Assembly (NCBI GenBank): GCA_964017145.1
Contig: OZ024841.1
Span: 4,526,001 to 4,590,000, forward strand
Direction of reading: 5' to 3'
DNA: 64,000 nucleotides
DNA from: Agrocybe praecox
Lineage: Eukaryota > Basidiomycota > Agaricomycetes > Agaricales > Agrocybaceae
In this document: positions 33,309 through 44,692 of the stretch, piece after piece
Position numbering within the stretch: position 1 is the first letter of the stretch
Layout: each line of letters begins with the position of its first letter
Translations under genes and position numbers: made by a program
Notes under the pieces: model-generated
What the model was told of the DNA's origin: nothing
The model's input: the letters and a program-made list of their open reading frames with translations, nothing else
The model's database searches: none

Positions 33309-34439
33309 ATGACCACACCCGCCGACGACAAAGCCTATCGGCTCAGACTCCCGTTTGACTACGACGGAGACAAGAAGAAATTTATCGACTTTACCCAGAT
33401 TCTCGACCTTTACATCTCCGGAAACCCCGACTCTTTCAAAACCGACAAAGCCAAGATCATCTTTACCCTCGGTTACCTCATCAAAGGAGACGCAAATGCC
33501 TGGCGAAGATCTTTCATCACCGCCAAGAAAGAAGCTGCCCGAAAAGCCAAGACAGCAGACATCGATTATGGAAGCTGGAGTGTCTTCAACGACGAACTCA
33601 AGAAAGTCTTCTCCAGCATCAACCTTGAACAAGACGCCATACACGAACTCCAACGCATCAAGATGAAGAACGAAACAGGAGAAGAACACGTCGCAAAATT
33701 CAAGAACCTCGTCGTCGACGCCGACATTACCGAAGAAAAGAACATCATCACGTACTTCGAAAACTCTCTTCCCGAACATATCAGGGAAAGGATCGACCTC
33801 GCAACGGACCCAAAAGATCTCAACGAATGGTACGATGCGGCCATTAAAGCCGACAACAAATATCGCCGACTCCGCGCAGCCTTTAACAGAGGACCGCCCA
33901 ATCGAACCAAAGGCGAAACCGCCTTCAACCAGAAAGCGGCCACGACAAACAATTACCGAAGCAACAATAACAACAACTATGTCCCTCGAGACAAACAATA
34001 CTATTTCTCGAACAATAATTACCAACGACGACAAACCGAAAGAGATCCCGACGCTATGGACGTGGACGCCATGAACACCGACGAACGCACCGCCCTCATG
34101 AAGAAAGGCGCTTGCTTCAATTGCAAAGGAATTGGACATCTGGCACGAGACTGTCCAAAACCACGAAGCGCTCGCCCATCTTACAACAATAACAACGGCA
34201 ACTACAACAACGATCGCCGAGAAACCCCTAACCCGAACTATCGAGGCAACAACCCTCGCAATAACGGCAACAACAACACTCGCAACAACAACAACAAGAA
34301 AACACCCGCTAAAGACCTTTCTTCTCAAATTCGAGCCTTATCCGCCGAAGAAAGGAAGCAACTTCTCTTTTCCGCATTCGAAGCAGAAGACATGGAAGGA
34401 ACGGTAGCTGAAGAAGAAGAAGAAGAAGCGGGTTTTTAA
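33309..34439 (+). CDS. gag: Gag of element 3
   Basis: A 376-residue Gag. It has the capsid-like helical region of Ty3/gypsy Gag (residues about 10-200, with FDYDGDKKKFIDFTQILDLY and WYDAAIKADNKYRRLR), an Asn-rich linker, one CCHC zinc knuckle CFNCKGIGHLARDC at residues 269-282 that would bind the element RNA, a second Asn-rich tail and a C-terminal run of Glu. It would assemble the cytoplasmic particle. The ATG is the first in the leader that opens this frame. The stop TAA at 34437-34439 directly follows a slippery heptamer; Pol is in the -1 frame. Confidence 0.95.
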   Translation: MTTPADDKAYRLRLPFDYDGDKKKFIDFTQILDLYISGNPDSFKTDKAKIIFTLGYLIKGDANAWRRSFITAKKEAARKAKTADIDYGSWSVFNDELKKVFSSINLEQDAIHELQRIKMKNETGEEHVAKFKNLVVDADITEEKNIITYFENSLPEHIRERIDLATDPKDLNEWYDAAIKADNKYRRLRAAFNRGPPNRTKGETAFNQKAATTNNYRSNNNNNYVPRDKQYYFSNNNYQRRQTERDPDAMDVDAMNTDERTALMKKGACFNCKGIGHLARDCPKPRSARPSYNNNNGNYNNDRRETPNPNYRGNNPRNNGNNNTRNNNNKKTPAKDLSSQIRALSAEERKQLLFSAFEAEDMEGTVAEEEEEEAGF

Positions 34440-34472
34440 AAGGGAGATCTGCCCCGGCGTCAGTCTCTCCCT
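34430..34472 (+). promoter_or_regulatory. -1 ribosomal frameshift signal, Gag to Pol
   Basis: Heptamer G-GGT-TTT (34430-34436) in the Gag frame fits X-XXY-YYZ and is followed at once by the Gag stop. After a 5-nt spacer, GGGAGA (34442-34447) pairs with TCTCCC (34466-34471), with an extra A-T pair below and an inner CTG/CAG pair at 34449-34451 and 34461-34463. The -1 frame is open from here through the protease to the end of pol. Confidence 0.82.
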
Positions 34473-37400
34473 CCTTTAATATTTCACACGTACTTGTTGC
34501 TCGGATAGATAAAAAATCTTTATATATCCCAATTTCTTTCACCACAAGTACAACCAAAATCGCCGAAAAAACAGAAGCACTCGCCGATACCGGAGCATCC
34601 GGCAAATTCATCGACGAAGAATACCGACGGAAATTAAAAATTCCGAAAATAGCCCTGAAAAAGGCACTTGACGTCTATAATGTGGATGGAACCCTTAACA
34701 AAAAAGGAACAATCACTCATTACGTCAAAATTCTGATGACCGTCGGAGGGAGAACCAAATGGGAGTCCTTCTATTGCACAGGCTTAGGAAGGCAGAAGAT
34801 AATCCTCGGATTACCCTGGTTCCGAGAAAATAATCCGATCATCGACTGGGAAACTGGTCACGTATCCTGGAGAATCAAAACTCAAGAAACTCGAAGAATC
34901 TTCGTAAAGAAAACTAAATCGAGAAAAGAGCCCAAGATAGAAGAGGAGAACGACCTCGATCTCCTTCTCCGATTTATTGACGGAGAAGCTCCCGAACCCG
35001 AATGGATCAGAGCAAAAATCACCGCTTCCCAAACCCTTGCACAGAAACACGAAGAAGTCAAGATAAAGAAACCAACGAAGGAGATCGTCCCAAAACAATT
35101 CCACGAATTCCTCAAAGTTTTTGACGAAGAAGCCTCGAACCGCTTTCCCACTTCGAAACCCTGGGATCATAAGATCGAGATGAAGGAAGGATTTGAACCC
35201 AAATCTTTCAAGTCATACAATCTCACCCCACAGGAAACCAAAGAGTTGGACTCCTTTTTAGACGAACAACTAGCCAAAGGATACATCCGACCGTCCAAAT
35301 CACCAATGGCCTCGCCATTTTTCTTCGTATCAAAGAAAGACGGAAAGTTGAGACCATGCCAAGACTATCGATACCTGAACGAATGGACTGTCAAGAACGC
35401 ATATCCCCTTCCCCTCATCTCCGAACTATTAGACAAGCTCAAAGGAGCTAAATACTTCACCAAAATGGACGTTCGATGGGGATACAACAATATTCGAATC
35501 AAGAAAGGAGACGAATGGAAAGCAGCCTTCAAAACTAATCGAGGATTGTTCGAACCTACGGTTATGTTCTTTGGGATGTGCAATTCCCCAGCCACCTTCC
35601 AAGCAATGATGGACCACATTTTCAAAGACATGATCTCCGAAGGACTAATTATAGTCTACATGGACGACATTCTCGTCTTTGCGAAAAACAAAAAGAAGCT
35701 TGACGAGATTACCCGGAAAGTACTTCAACGCCTTCAAGAGAATGACCTTTTCCTCAAGCCCGAGAAATGCGAATTCGAAAAGACCAAAATCGACTATCTA
35801 GGAATGATTATCGAAGAAGGAAAGATCTCTATGGACCCGACGAAATTGAAAGGAATTAGCGAATGGCCGGTCCCAAAAACAGTAAAACAAGTACGATCCT
35901 TTCTAGGATTCGGAAACTTTTACAGAAAGTTTATTCGAAGATACTCGGATCTCGCCAAACCTCTAAATGAACTTCTTCAAAAAGGAAAAACTTTCATTTG
36001 GAACGATAACGCTCAGAAAGCGTTCGACTCTCTCAAACAGAAATTCACTGAAGAACCCGTACTAATGATGCCCGACACCACGAAGCCCTTTCAGATCGAA
36101 TCAGATGCATCAAAATACGCATCAGGGGCAGTGCTCACTCAATTAGACAGCAATGGAAACCGTCATCCCTGCGCCTTCATATCCAAAACTTTCAACGAAC
36201 CCGAACGGAACTACGAAATCTACGATAGAGAACTCTTAGCGATCATCCGAGCTCTACAAGAGTGGAGACATTATATCCAAGGATCACTCTTCGAAACAAC
36301 CGTTCTATCCGATCACAAAAACCTGACGTATTTCAGAAGCGCCCAAAAATTGAACAGAAGACAAGCACGCTGGTCCCTGTATCTCTCAGAGTTTAACATC
36401 AAACTAGTACACACCCCAGGAACGAAAATGGTGCAATCTGACGCACTATCCCGACGACCGGACCTATGTCCCGAAGAAGACCACGACAACGAAAACAAAG
36501 TTCTCCTACCACAGAACCTGTTTGTCAACCTAATCGACACCGAACTCCAAGAAAGAATTGCGAACTCCGACAAACTCGACCTCGACGCCGCTAATGCGAT
36601 TAAACTCTTGCTAGAAAACGGACCGACCGAACTCCACGACAAACTTCTCGACTGGACGGTAGAAGACTTTCAGGGAAAGAACATACTCTTCTACCAAGGA
36701 AAAAATTATATTCCCAACGATGCAGAACTCAGAAGAACTATCGTGAAGAGTTACCACGATACGATGACCGCCGGACATCCCGGAGAAATAGAAACTTTTA
36801 ACGCCATCCGAAAACACTATTGGTGGCCCGGAATGCGAACGTTCGTAAAGAACTATGTGAAAGGATGCGGACCCTGTCAACAATTCAAAATCAACAGAAA
36901 TCCAACGAAACCTGCTTTCCAACCCATCAAAGGCGCGAAATCGAACAGACCATTCGCAAACTGCTCCATGGATATGATCACTGATCTGCCCGAAATCGAC
37001 GGGTACGACTCGATCTTATCCGTGGTGGACCACGGACTTACAAAAGGGGCAATTTTCATCCCCTGCTCGAAAACTTTAACGGAAGAAGGAGCAGGAAAAC
37101 TCCTAATCGAACACCTTTACAAACGATTCGGACTACCGGACTCAATGATCTCCGACAGAGGACCACAATTCGCCGCAAAAGCATTCAGAGAACTCCTAAA
37201 ACAATTAGGAATCGAATCGAAATTAACAACCGCCTATCATCCACAGGCTGATGGAACCACCGAAAGATTCAACCAAGAAATTGAAGCGTATATCGCAATA
37301 TTTTGTTCCGTGAACCCCGAAACGTGGAAGGACGCTCTCCCCACACTCGAATTCACGCATAACGACAGACGACACTCCGACAGACAGAAATCACCATTTG

Positions 37401-38032
37401 CGTTAATGCTAGGAATCGAACCCCTAGCCATACCGACGACCTTCGAAAACACGAAGTTTCCCTCCGTGGAAGAAAGATTGAAGAATCTCACACGAGACCG
37501 AGAAGAAGCCCGCGCGGCACACGAACTAGCACGAGCACGAATGCTTGCCAGAAGAAAAGGAAAGCCAGTCACATTCAAACTCGGACAGAAGGTCTGGCTC
37601 GATTCTAGAAACCTGAAAACACGAAGCAACAAGAAACTCTCACCAAAGAGAGAAGGACCCTTCAAGATCACGGAAATTAAAGGACCCTTGTCCTTCAAAC
37701 TCGAATTACCAAAGACCTGGAAGATTCATGACGTATTCCACGCCTCCCTCCTCGTGCCCTACACCGAAAATGAAACCTACGGACCCAACTTCCCGGAACC
37801 ACCCCCAGAAATCATTAACGAAGAAGAACACTACGAAATTGAATCGATCAAATCACACCGGAAACAAGGGCGACCCCAGAAAGGAAAACCCCAAAAATAC
37901 AAATATCTCGTCAAATGGGCCGGCTACTCCGTTAGCGACAACTCGTGGGAACCCCAAGAAGTGTTCGGATCAACCGGACGGAAAATTTTGAACGAATATC
38001 AAAAACGAAACGGACTTCCAGTTACCCGTTAA
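34436..38032 (+). CDS. pol: Pol of element 3 (PR-RT-RH-IN-chromodomain)
   Basis: Read in the -1 frame relative to Gag; the first Met of the frame (34682) is too far in, since the protease site ALADTGASGKFID lies at about 34577-34615. RT has FFVSKKDGKLRPCQDYR and YMDDILVF (about 35656-35680). RNase H has DASKYASGAVLTQ, ERNYEIYDRELLAI and SDHKNLTYF. Integrase has the zinc region (HDTMTAGHPG, CGPCQQFK) and D, D, E residues in SMDMITDLPE, MISDRGPQF and DGTTERFNQE. The C-terminus has a chromodomain (KYKYLVKWAGYSVSDNSWEP). All catalytic motifs are present and there is no stop or frameshift. It would copy the RNA into DNA and insert it. Confidence 0.95.
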   Translation, partial: LKGRSAPASVSPSFNISHVLVARIDKKSLYIPISFTTSTTKIAEKTEALADTGASGKFIDEEYRRKLKIPKIALKKALDVYNVDGTLNKKGTITHYVKILMTVGGRTKWESFYCTGLGRQKIILGLPWFRENNPIIDWETGHVSWRIKTQETRRIFVKKTKSRKEPKIEEENDLDLLLRFIDGEAPEPEWIRAKITASQTLAQKHEEVKIKKPTKEIVPKQFHEFLKVFDEEASNRFPTSKPWDHKIEMKEGFEPKSFKSYNLTPQETKELDSFLDEQLAKGYIRPSKSPMASPFFFVSKKDGKLRPCQDYRYLNEWTVKNAYPLPLISELLDKLKGAKYFTKMDVRWGYNNIRIKKGDEWKAAFKTNRGLFEPTVMFFGMCNSPATFQAMMDHIFKDMISEGLIIVYMDDILVFAKNKKKLDEITRKVLQRLQENDLFLKPEKCEFEKTKIDYLGMIIEEGKISMDPTKLKGISEWPVPKTVKQVRSFLGFGNFYRKFIRRYSDLAKPLNELLQKGKTFIWNDNAQKAFDSLKQKFTEEPVLMMPDTTKPFQIESDASKYASGAVLTQLDSNGNRHPCAFISKTFNEPERNYEIYDRELLAIIRALQEWRHYIQGSLFETTVLSDHKNLTYFRSAQKLNRRQARWSLYLSEFNIKLVHTPGTKMVQSDALSRRPDLCPEEDHDNENKVLLPQNLFVNLIDTELQERIANSDKLDLDAANAIKLLLENGPTELHDKLLDWTVEDFQGKNILFYQGKNYIPNDAELRRTIVKSYHDTMTAGHPGEIETFNAIRKHYWWPGMRTFVKNYVKGCGPCQQFKINRNPTKPAFQPIKGAKSNRPFANCSMDMITDLPEIDGYDSILSVVDHGLTKGAIFIPCSKTLTEEGAGKLLIEHLYKRFGLPDSMISDRGPQFAAKAFRELLKQLGIESKLTTAYHPQADGTTERFNQEIEAYIAIFCSVNPETWKDALPTLEFTHNDRRHSDRQKSPFALMLGIEPLAIPTTFENTKFPSVEERLKNLTRDREEARAAHELARARMLARRKGKPVTFKLGQKVWLDSRNLKTRSNKKLSPKREGPFKITEIKGPLSFKLELPKTWKIHDVFHASLLVPYTENETYGPNFPEPPPEIINEEEHYEIESIKSHRKQGRPQKGKPQKYKYLVKWAGYSVSDNSWEPQEVFGSTGRKILNEYQKRNGLPVTR

Positions 38033-38069
38033 ACTAACCCTTCACCTCGAATCACTGAACACACCCACC

Positions 38070-38273
38070 ATGCATGCTGAACTGAACCTCGAAAACCTAT
38101 CACTGCTTCACGAACGGCTGGAAGACGACCCTTTTTCATTCCAACCCTCGACCCTTTTCTCGGACTGGATCACCCAGACGCAAACCCTCCACCGCACGAC
38201 AAAAGCAAGGCAAATTAGCCTGATGTTCGACAGGGAGTTCACTCCCCCACCTCGATGCAAACGCAAGAACTGA
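38070..38273 (+). CDS. Small ORF after pol, unsupported
   Basis: 67 codons starting MHAELNLENL, 36 nt after the pol stop. No motif. It may be a leader ORF before the larger one at 38396, or chance. Confidence 0.25.
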   Translation: MHAELNLENLSLLHERLEDDPFSFQPSTLFSDWITQTQTLHRTTKARQISLMFDREFTPPPRCKRKN

Positions 38274-38395
38274 AGAATCCCATTCAAGAAGTTCACGCCC
38301 AAACTTGAATCGATCAAAGAAGAACATATAAACAGAATGGTTCCTGTCTTTACCACCCAGAACCGAATCCACTATCAACGATATTCTCTCTACTA

Positions 38396-39364
38396 TTGAA
38401 TCATCCTCTCGATCTTACCATGGCACAACCAAACGCACAGAACAACTTTGTCATCGGCTACACCGAATTTCACCATTCCTCTCAAAGCTTTCTCGATCGA
38501 CAGGCCCTTTTTGACTTAGTTGCCCCTCTCCACCGCTACAATGACTCTCTCGCTACACTCCTTAACATCGAAAACGAAATCCATCAACAGACGAAACATC
38601 TGAACGAACTCCGAAGACTAGCCGCTCTGCACCTCGATACCCTCTGCTGGCAGGGCCTGGGCAATCATACCCGGAACTTCTGGGAACAACGAAGAACCTA
38701 CTATGCCAACGAACACCGACCAATCCGAGGAAACATACCCTCTCCCTATCCACTCGGACACTCGACGAACCCCATCTCATTCCCTGACACCAGAGAACCC
38801 ACTCCAGACGACGACACCGACATCTACGTACGAACCCCTCCGAAAAACATCACAAATGAAGAAACCCCCGATCCAAACCCCAGTCGGACTCCCTCTGCCC
38901 CATTCATCGTCGTCGACCAACACAACGAAGAACCTGACGAACCACAAAGACAACCCGAACCAAACCCCTCCGTCCTCGATCTCGGAACATTTCGACGACT
39001 AGCAAGAAATCCAGAAGGATCCACTCAACCTCCACTAAATCATCGACAATTCCTTCACACTTTATTCCCCAGCCACATCGGCTCAGACGCAACCGGGACG
39101 CATAGCAACGAAACTCGAACAGAACCGACCCCTAGAACCAACAACGAACTCCCACCCCCATATATGCCACTACGACAACAGAATTGACGACCTTCCGAAC
39201 CACGGCAAACCATTCTACCACCAAACGGTCCTCGACAATTTCGTGGACTACCTCATCCATACACACTTCGACCCCGACCTAGAAACGCAACACCAACTTG
39301 TTACAACTGCCGACGAACGGGACACCTCAAACGTGACTGTCCCTACCAAGCTCATCAATCCTAA
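38396..39364 (+). pseudogene. Post-pol ORF with CCHC zinc knuckle, one TGA
   Basis: A frame of 263 codons (MAQPNAQNNF begins at 38420) ends at TGA 39185-39187. The same frame then stays open for 58 codons to TAA near 39362 and includes CYNCRRTGHLKRDC (39299-39340), a canonical CCHC knuckle. The first 100 residues look helical (LHRYNDSLATLLNIENEI, TKHLNELRRLAALHLD); the middle is Pro-rich. No membrane segment, so not an envelope. The layout resembles a second, Gag-like RNA-binding protein. The TGA is followed by C, a leaky context, or may be a CGA-to-TGA mutation. Function unknown; how it would be expressed downstream of pol is also unknown. Confidence 0.65.
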
Positions 39365-39387
39365 GTCGAATCTGGAATCTTCGATCT

Positions 39388-39400
39388 AGAACGGGGGTAA
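39388..39400 (+). other. Polypurine tract of element 3
   Basis: AGAACGGGGGTAA directly precedes the 3' LTR. Confidence 0.75.
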
Positions 39401-39761
39401 TGTTACGAACACATACGCAGGCCGACTCTTTTTCATTTCTTTTAACTGTTTCATCGCCTCACCTTTACCGAACAACTAACACACCTTTGGAGTGTGTCTT
39501 TTATCGAACGATCACCGCACCTTTCAGGTGCTTCTCCCTCATGTTTTACGAACGCTTAACACGCCTTTATGGTGCTCTTTACTCGTGTCTCTTTCCTATA
39601 AATACGTAGTACAATGTTCTCTCATTCTTTAACTAGTTCTTGAGAATATTACAAGTTTCACTACTCGAAACTCGAACGAAGAACTAAGAACCTACGCCTA
39701 TAGCCTTCTTCGGTGAATACTCTGGGAGTTATTCGCATACGAAACGGCTTGTGTCGTAACA
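39401..39761 (+). repeat. 3' LTR of element 3
   Basis: Same length as the 5' LTR, with a single substitution at 39474. Preceded by a purine-rich tract. Confidence 0.97.
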
Positions 39762-39766
39762 GTCCC

Positions 39767-42700
39767 CAAGTCATTGACTTAACTTAAGATGTTCGCGGGA
39801 GCTCCAAAAATCGAGTTTGTGGTAGGTGTATGAGTACCTGCAATACACACTTTCGTAACCGTAACACGTACAGCTCTCGAGAAGTCAAATTTCGAGTCAG
39901 AATGAATTCTAGGGAACAGCAACATCAAATGTATGTCATAGGCACAACGGTGGGACTCACTGCACGGCTGCGGGAAGTCGAAATGTCGATTCGGAAATCC
40001 CTGCCATGGTTAGACTCTAGATACATTAACATGATGTAACGGAAACACAGAGCGCTGATCCTAGCACGGTAGAGCAATCATGAGATGGATCATATCTGAT
40101 AAACATAAAGGATCCACTTTAAGAGAGTGGCTGAACTCACATGATCACATCTTCACCACGTAAAACTTAACAAAGCGATGATAAAGCGATAGATACGCGT
40201 CAGAAGAGGGGGGAATGAGCGAATAGGAGAATCGGAAGCTCAGTGCGTTTGGTTTTTGAACCGCACGTTCGAGTGCAGAGTTGATTAGATTAAGTCGCCT
40301 ATCCGACGGTGGTGTATGAGTAGCATGAGTACAGCGGGTGCAACTTACGCCAGTCACTACACAAGCACAATGCGTTGGGTATGTGTATGCGTACGTAGAG
40401 AACTTATCTCCGTAAATTACAGGTTAAAGAAACACGTACTGTCTGAGCTCTGAAACTGCCTGATTCATTCAAATGCGTCATCCATGGGCCCTCCCTCCCT
40501 CCCATCATGGTTAAATATGTAGTCCACTGAGTCCAGTTTGAATTTGAATCCAAATGTGAGTACACACTGCATGTGTGCGTGCGAAGGATCAATCCAATGG
40601 GAGTTAGTTATCAGTGAGTTTATGCACTCGTGCCGCCGGTTCGCTCGATACACATCATTCAAAGCAAACATACATCGCCGTTCGATAGTTCAAAACTGGT
40701 ACGTAGGGATCAGCACGACATACTAGTCACCAGTGAACATCGATTCGAAAATCGAGAGTTGGCAGGCCACCGCGTTGGGGATGGTCGTGCGTGGTTCAGG
40801 TCTCGGGAACAAATGGGGTGAGCCTCGGGTGTCAGACTTAGGCGCTAGTGAGTGCTTGAGCTTGAAACTCCGACTGTTTCTGCGCCTATCTTACTATCTT
40901 AACAATCTTAACAATCTCATGGATTTCATAGTATCAATCATTTTAAACTCTTAAAATTTGGACTGCGAGTAAGAATACAGCGCTTACCCTCAGCAGAAAA
41001 ATGACAGCTGCAGGCTGAATGAGGGAGGGTAAACAGCAAATATACCTCGGAACGAGAGGAAGTCGAAGCTTAAAAATGGTTGATCCGAACTACATACCTC
41101 CATCTGTCTTTCTACATCGAATACGAAGCATAGTATCCTTCCGCCCCTACATTTTTCAGTGCAGGAATTGCACTTATCATTTTTTCCTTGTCCGGATGAC
41201 ACGTATTTCAAACGATTCTCGGGAGACTCTATATAGCCTGGTTAGGCGGGGAGAATGAGGCAACTCCGGTATCAAAAAGTGGTAAACAAGTGGATGAATA
41301 GTTCGAATACTTGAATAGTCCGAATACTTGAAAAAAGTGCGGGACTTTTTGTGTGTGGATTAAAAGAGTACACTGAGGTAGGGAGGGTTTACATCAGCCG
41401 CTAAACTGTCACGGTGCGCCTTCCTTGTTCTTTTTTCACCTCTGCCACTTCCCTTTCGCTAGGTGTTCAAGCTCAAGCTTCAAGTCTTATGCCTATCGCG
41501 GCCGTGCTCACGCTGAGATTGTTTATACATCCCCCACGGCCGCTCTCGTGCACGTCTTCTGTTCCTTTCTCTTACTTTCCCCCGTCATTTCTTCTCTCTT
41601 CCCCGTCCTTCTTCCGGCATTGCAAGCTGGTCCTCTCCTTCTAGTACCAGTGTGTGTGCGTGCCTAGCTAAGAATCATACATACAGTCGGACGCGCCATC
41701 GCATGTACATTGTTCTATTAAGAAGATCTCCAATTTTTTGTTCCGCTTCTGGCCGTAACGTGTCCAAACTCGAGTCAAATCCAACCGGATTGGACCGAGC
41801 CAGGCGTCATTCATTCATTCATTGGTTCATACGTTAGGATGTAACTGGGGCATAAATGCCTCAAGGAGTCAAAAACCCCTAATAATTTAGAAAAATTAAC
41901 CGCTATACCAGGCAGTCATTGGCAGTCTCTGAACGGGGGGCATATCCGCGCTATTCAAAAGGCATGCCAGAATAGAACCCAAACGGGTTGCTATGGGCAG
42001 AATACCTAGAAACCAAAAAAGAGCAGACAGCCGGCAGCTGCTTTTTGTTTGTGTTCAGAATATGCCGAACACCATGGTCCTGGATTTAGCGTCGAATATT
42101 GATTAGTTCCCGTTCCTCGCATCGCTTCACCGAATTCGGGCAGCTATCCCTGCCAGAGAATACTCTCTACATTCCCAGACCTCTCTTCCAACCTTCAAGT
42201 TATCGCGAATCCATTGCTATCTATTGCTTACCGTGACCTTTCATTCCCGTTTCCATCTGTCCCTTTCAAAGTCTGGCTGATGCATGGGGCCAACGAGCTC
42301 AGCATAATTGCATCAACCTATGTGGTACTTCGAGTCCATGCATTTCTAATGATCAGCTTCATATGATAATTTGAGGTAGAAAGTACGCACCGCCTCAAAT
42401 CAAATGTCCAAGCGAAATATTTACGCATCCATACATCCCGGGTGCCACGTTCTCTTTACCCCTGGTGTGCGGGTTTTATAAGGATACGGTGGACTGCTCT
42501 GGGAAGCTCACTGGTGCGTGCGTGATTTGCCTTAACTTCGAGTGGATCTGTGGGAGATCGATACCGGTAGTGTTACTTTGGGATAGGTTCGGGGGGATGG
42601 GACTCTCCCAAAGGGCAAACTGACGACATTGATGCCAAAGGCGCGGATCCCCAAACGGTCCGGAGTCACCGTCTTGCCAATCATGATCTAATTGATGCCG

Positions 42701-43667
42701 TCAGGAGTACAGGCTGACTAACGCTGGATTAAGATCCTGATCCCAACGGTGAATAGGCAATTTTTAACCAATGGGGGGGAAATCCAGAATCCTTGGGTTT
42801 AGTGATCGACTTTTGGGCCGCCTTAATACTGTGTATACCGTCTTCCCAAAAACACGACCGAAACCTGGATGATAGTTACTGTTTTAAAGGAGATAAATAC
42901 AGTATATTTAAGTCTGGTTGTAAGAGGGACATATATTGCGAATCAATTTTATATATTATGTCTTAGTGTAAGGTCATCACAAAAGTAAAATATAAGGTAT
43001 CGTTTCCGCCATGCTTAAAAGGAACGACAAAATTGGAATTTTGTTGGGGGCTTCATCAGGAAGATCGCAAACCGCTAGAAATGGTAGGATTATGTAACCC
43101 ATCAATTCTACCTTCCTAGCTCGCGACATAGAAATACCTTGATATGTCCAATCCTAGATCGGGAGCCTAGCTCTAGCTTTCCTATCCATCTAAATAGACC
43201 TACCACATTAGATAGACCTAGGCCTTGCACCTAATTGCAGGCTATTTTTTAGGCACGTATGGTAGCTTCATTTCGAACATCATGATAGGGTAAATCAATG
43301 AATTTTTTGTCACTTTACTACGCATACAATACATGTACTACTCTAAGATATGTACAGATAATGCGTATTTTATGAAGGAAAGCCGTCTCAGAAAATCTAA
43401 CATGGTGACCCAATGTCAGAAATTTAATATATAATGATATATTGAGCAGACATACTATATATCTATGAATACTCGTGGGTTAAAGGTGGACTCGGTCAGA
43501 GAATGGAAAACGGGCGCAGGAAGTTTGCCGCTTGATGAGCTGCGTATGGACAAAGAACCTAAGCAAATTAGGGTGGGGATGAGGAATACACAATACTCAC
43601 TGTATTCGTCTTGCTCGGCCACGCGTGCGGTCCCTCGCCCGGCTTTAAGGATGTGAAAAGGATAGGA
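39767..43667. other. No recognised gene
   Basis: About 3.9 kb downstream of element 3 with only short ORFs and no RNA gene that I can identify. Part near 41570-41640 is pyrimidine-rich. Confidence 0.5.
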
Positions 43668-44692
43668 TCAGGATAGATGGTGGTTATACAAGATCCAAGA
43701 TTGGAGGATGTCGACGGCTTGGTCAAATTGGGTGGGTGGCTTCGGGGTGGCGTGATTGGGTTTCAAACCCCCAGGAGCGGATGCATTGAAGTGGGTATTG
43801 CCATTGGCATTGAAGTTTGGACGACCAACGAGGGAACGTGGACCGATGTAGAACGAGTCGCGTTCGAAGTTGCATAAATTTTTTTCGGTCTTCTCCTTCC
43901 TTGGAGGAGTGGGTGTTAGGTTGGCGATGTATGCTTTGATGAGCGATCGGGCGATGTAGAGGGAGAAGAGGAGGCTGGTGGTGCTGATGAATACATTGAG
44001 AGTGTGTCTAGTGCGATGAGGGATTGATGTAGTGTTTCGGGCCCTCGAGTGGAGGTGGCGTTGCCTGGGAAGATGGTGGCGATTAGGTAGGTCACTATGG
44101 GTGTTAGTTGATGGAGGGAGGGAGGGAGGGAGGGAAGGCATACCGATCTGTGCGTCGATGAGCCCTATGAGGGTGGATACTTTGAGTAGGCTGTAGTTTT
44201 CGTGGTAGAAGCATCTCCAGAACTAGAAACGAGCGAAATCAACGCTCCACCCAATACAAAAAAAAAACACCAGCATGACTTACCAAGAATGCATTCGATA
44301 ATATGAACTGCATATATTGAATGTCAATCGTCCCCACCTGAATGGAAGGCTTGACGAACGCGACAGTGGCGACCATCGTTTCGCAGGTGTCTCCTTGGTC
44401 GACGAAGATGAAATTGAGAGAGTACCATTGGATGGCCATCTCTGTGATCCCTAGGATGAACAGCGCGTGCATGAACAAGCTTGCGGGGCATTTGAGGACC
44501 GTGGCGTGGGTTGCTAGGTAGGGTGGAGAGGATACTTGAGCAAAGCTTCGAAAGGCGAGGAAGGAGGCGTACGTACAGTATAGATAGGCTCCGCCGATGT
44601 AGGCTATCATGTATAGGCCTGTAGTTAGCGGTATTAGCGACATCGAATGAGGAAAGGAGGCCTACACACCCATCAAGAGGATACTCTAACAT
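43668..44692 (-). CDS. Multi-pass membrane protein, unknown function
   Basis: Minus-strand exons: up to 44618 or 44643 down to 44284 (GLYMIAYIGGAYLYCTYASF, then SLFMHALFILGITEMAIQWY, ending QFILSNAFL), 44222-44144 (FWRCFYHENYSLLKVSTLIG), and a last exon in 44094-43668 (FISTTSLLFSLYIARSLIKA, ending LQSWILYNHHLS). The first two joins are in phase with GT-AG ends. Four to five hydrophobic helices are visible. The start could be ATG 44643 (MSLIPLTTG) or ATG 44692 with a small intron. The phase into the last exon does not hold across about 44030, so an extra intron or a frameshift is likely there. Resembles agaricomycete polytopic proteins of unknown function. Confidence 0.6.

Larger units (their letters stand above)
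32757..39761 (+). mobile_element. Full-length Ty3/gypsy chromovirus (element 3)
   Basis: The 361-bp LTRs at 32757-33117 and 39401-39761 both run TGTTACGA...TCGTAACA and differ at one base (32830 G against 39474 A). Target duplications GTCCC lie at 32752-32756 and 39762-39766. Gag and Pol are separate frames linked by a -1 frameshift signal, and an extra ORF follows pol. Gag and pol have no premature stop, so this copy may be active. It is CpG-rich, unlike the element at 1825-8222. Confidence 0.98.

Noticed and set aside
33261..34328. 355-codon minus-strand frame opposite Gag of element 3
   Set aside because: It is the antisense shadow of Gag; composition follows the Gag codons and no other support exists.
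41414..41667. Overlapping plus-strand frames with hydrophobic ends
   Set aside because: Pyrimidine-rich sequence read in two frames; no homologous motif and no splice structure.
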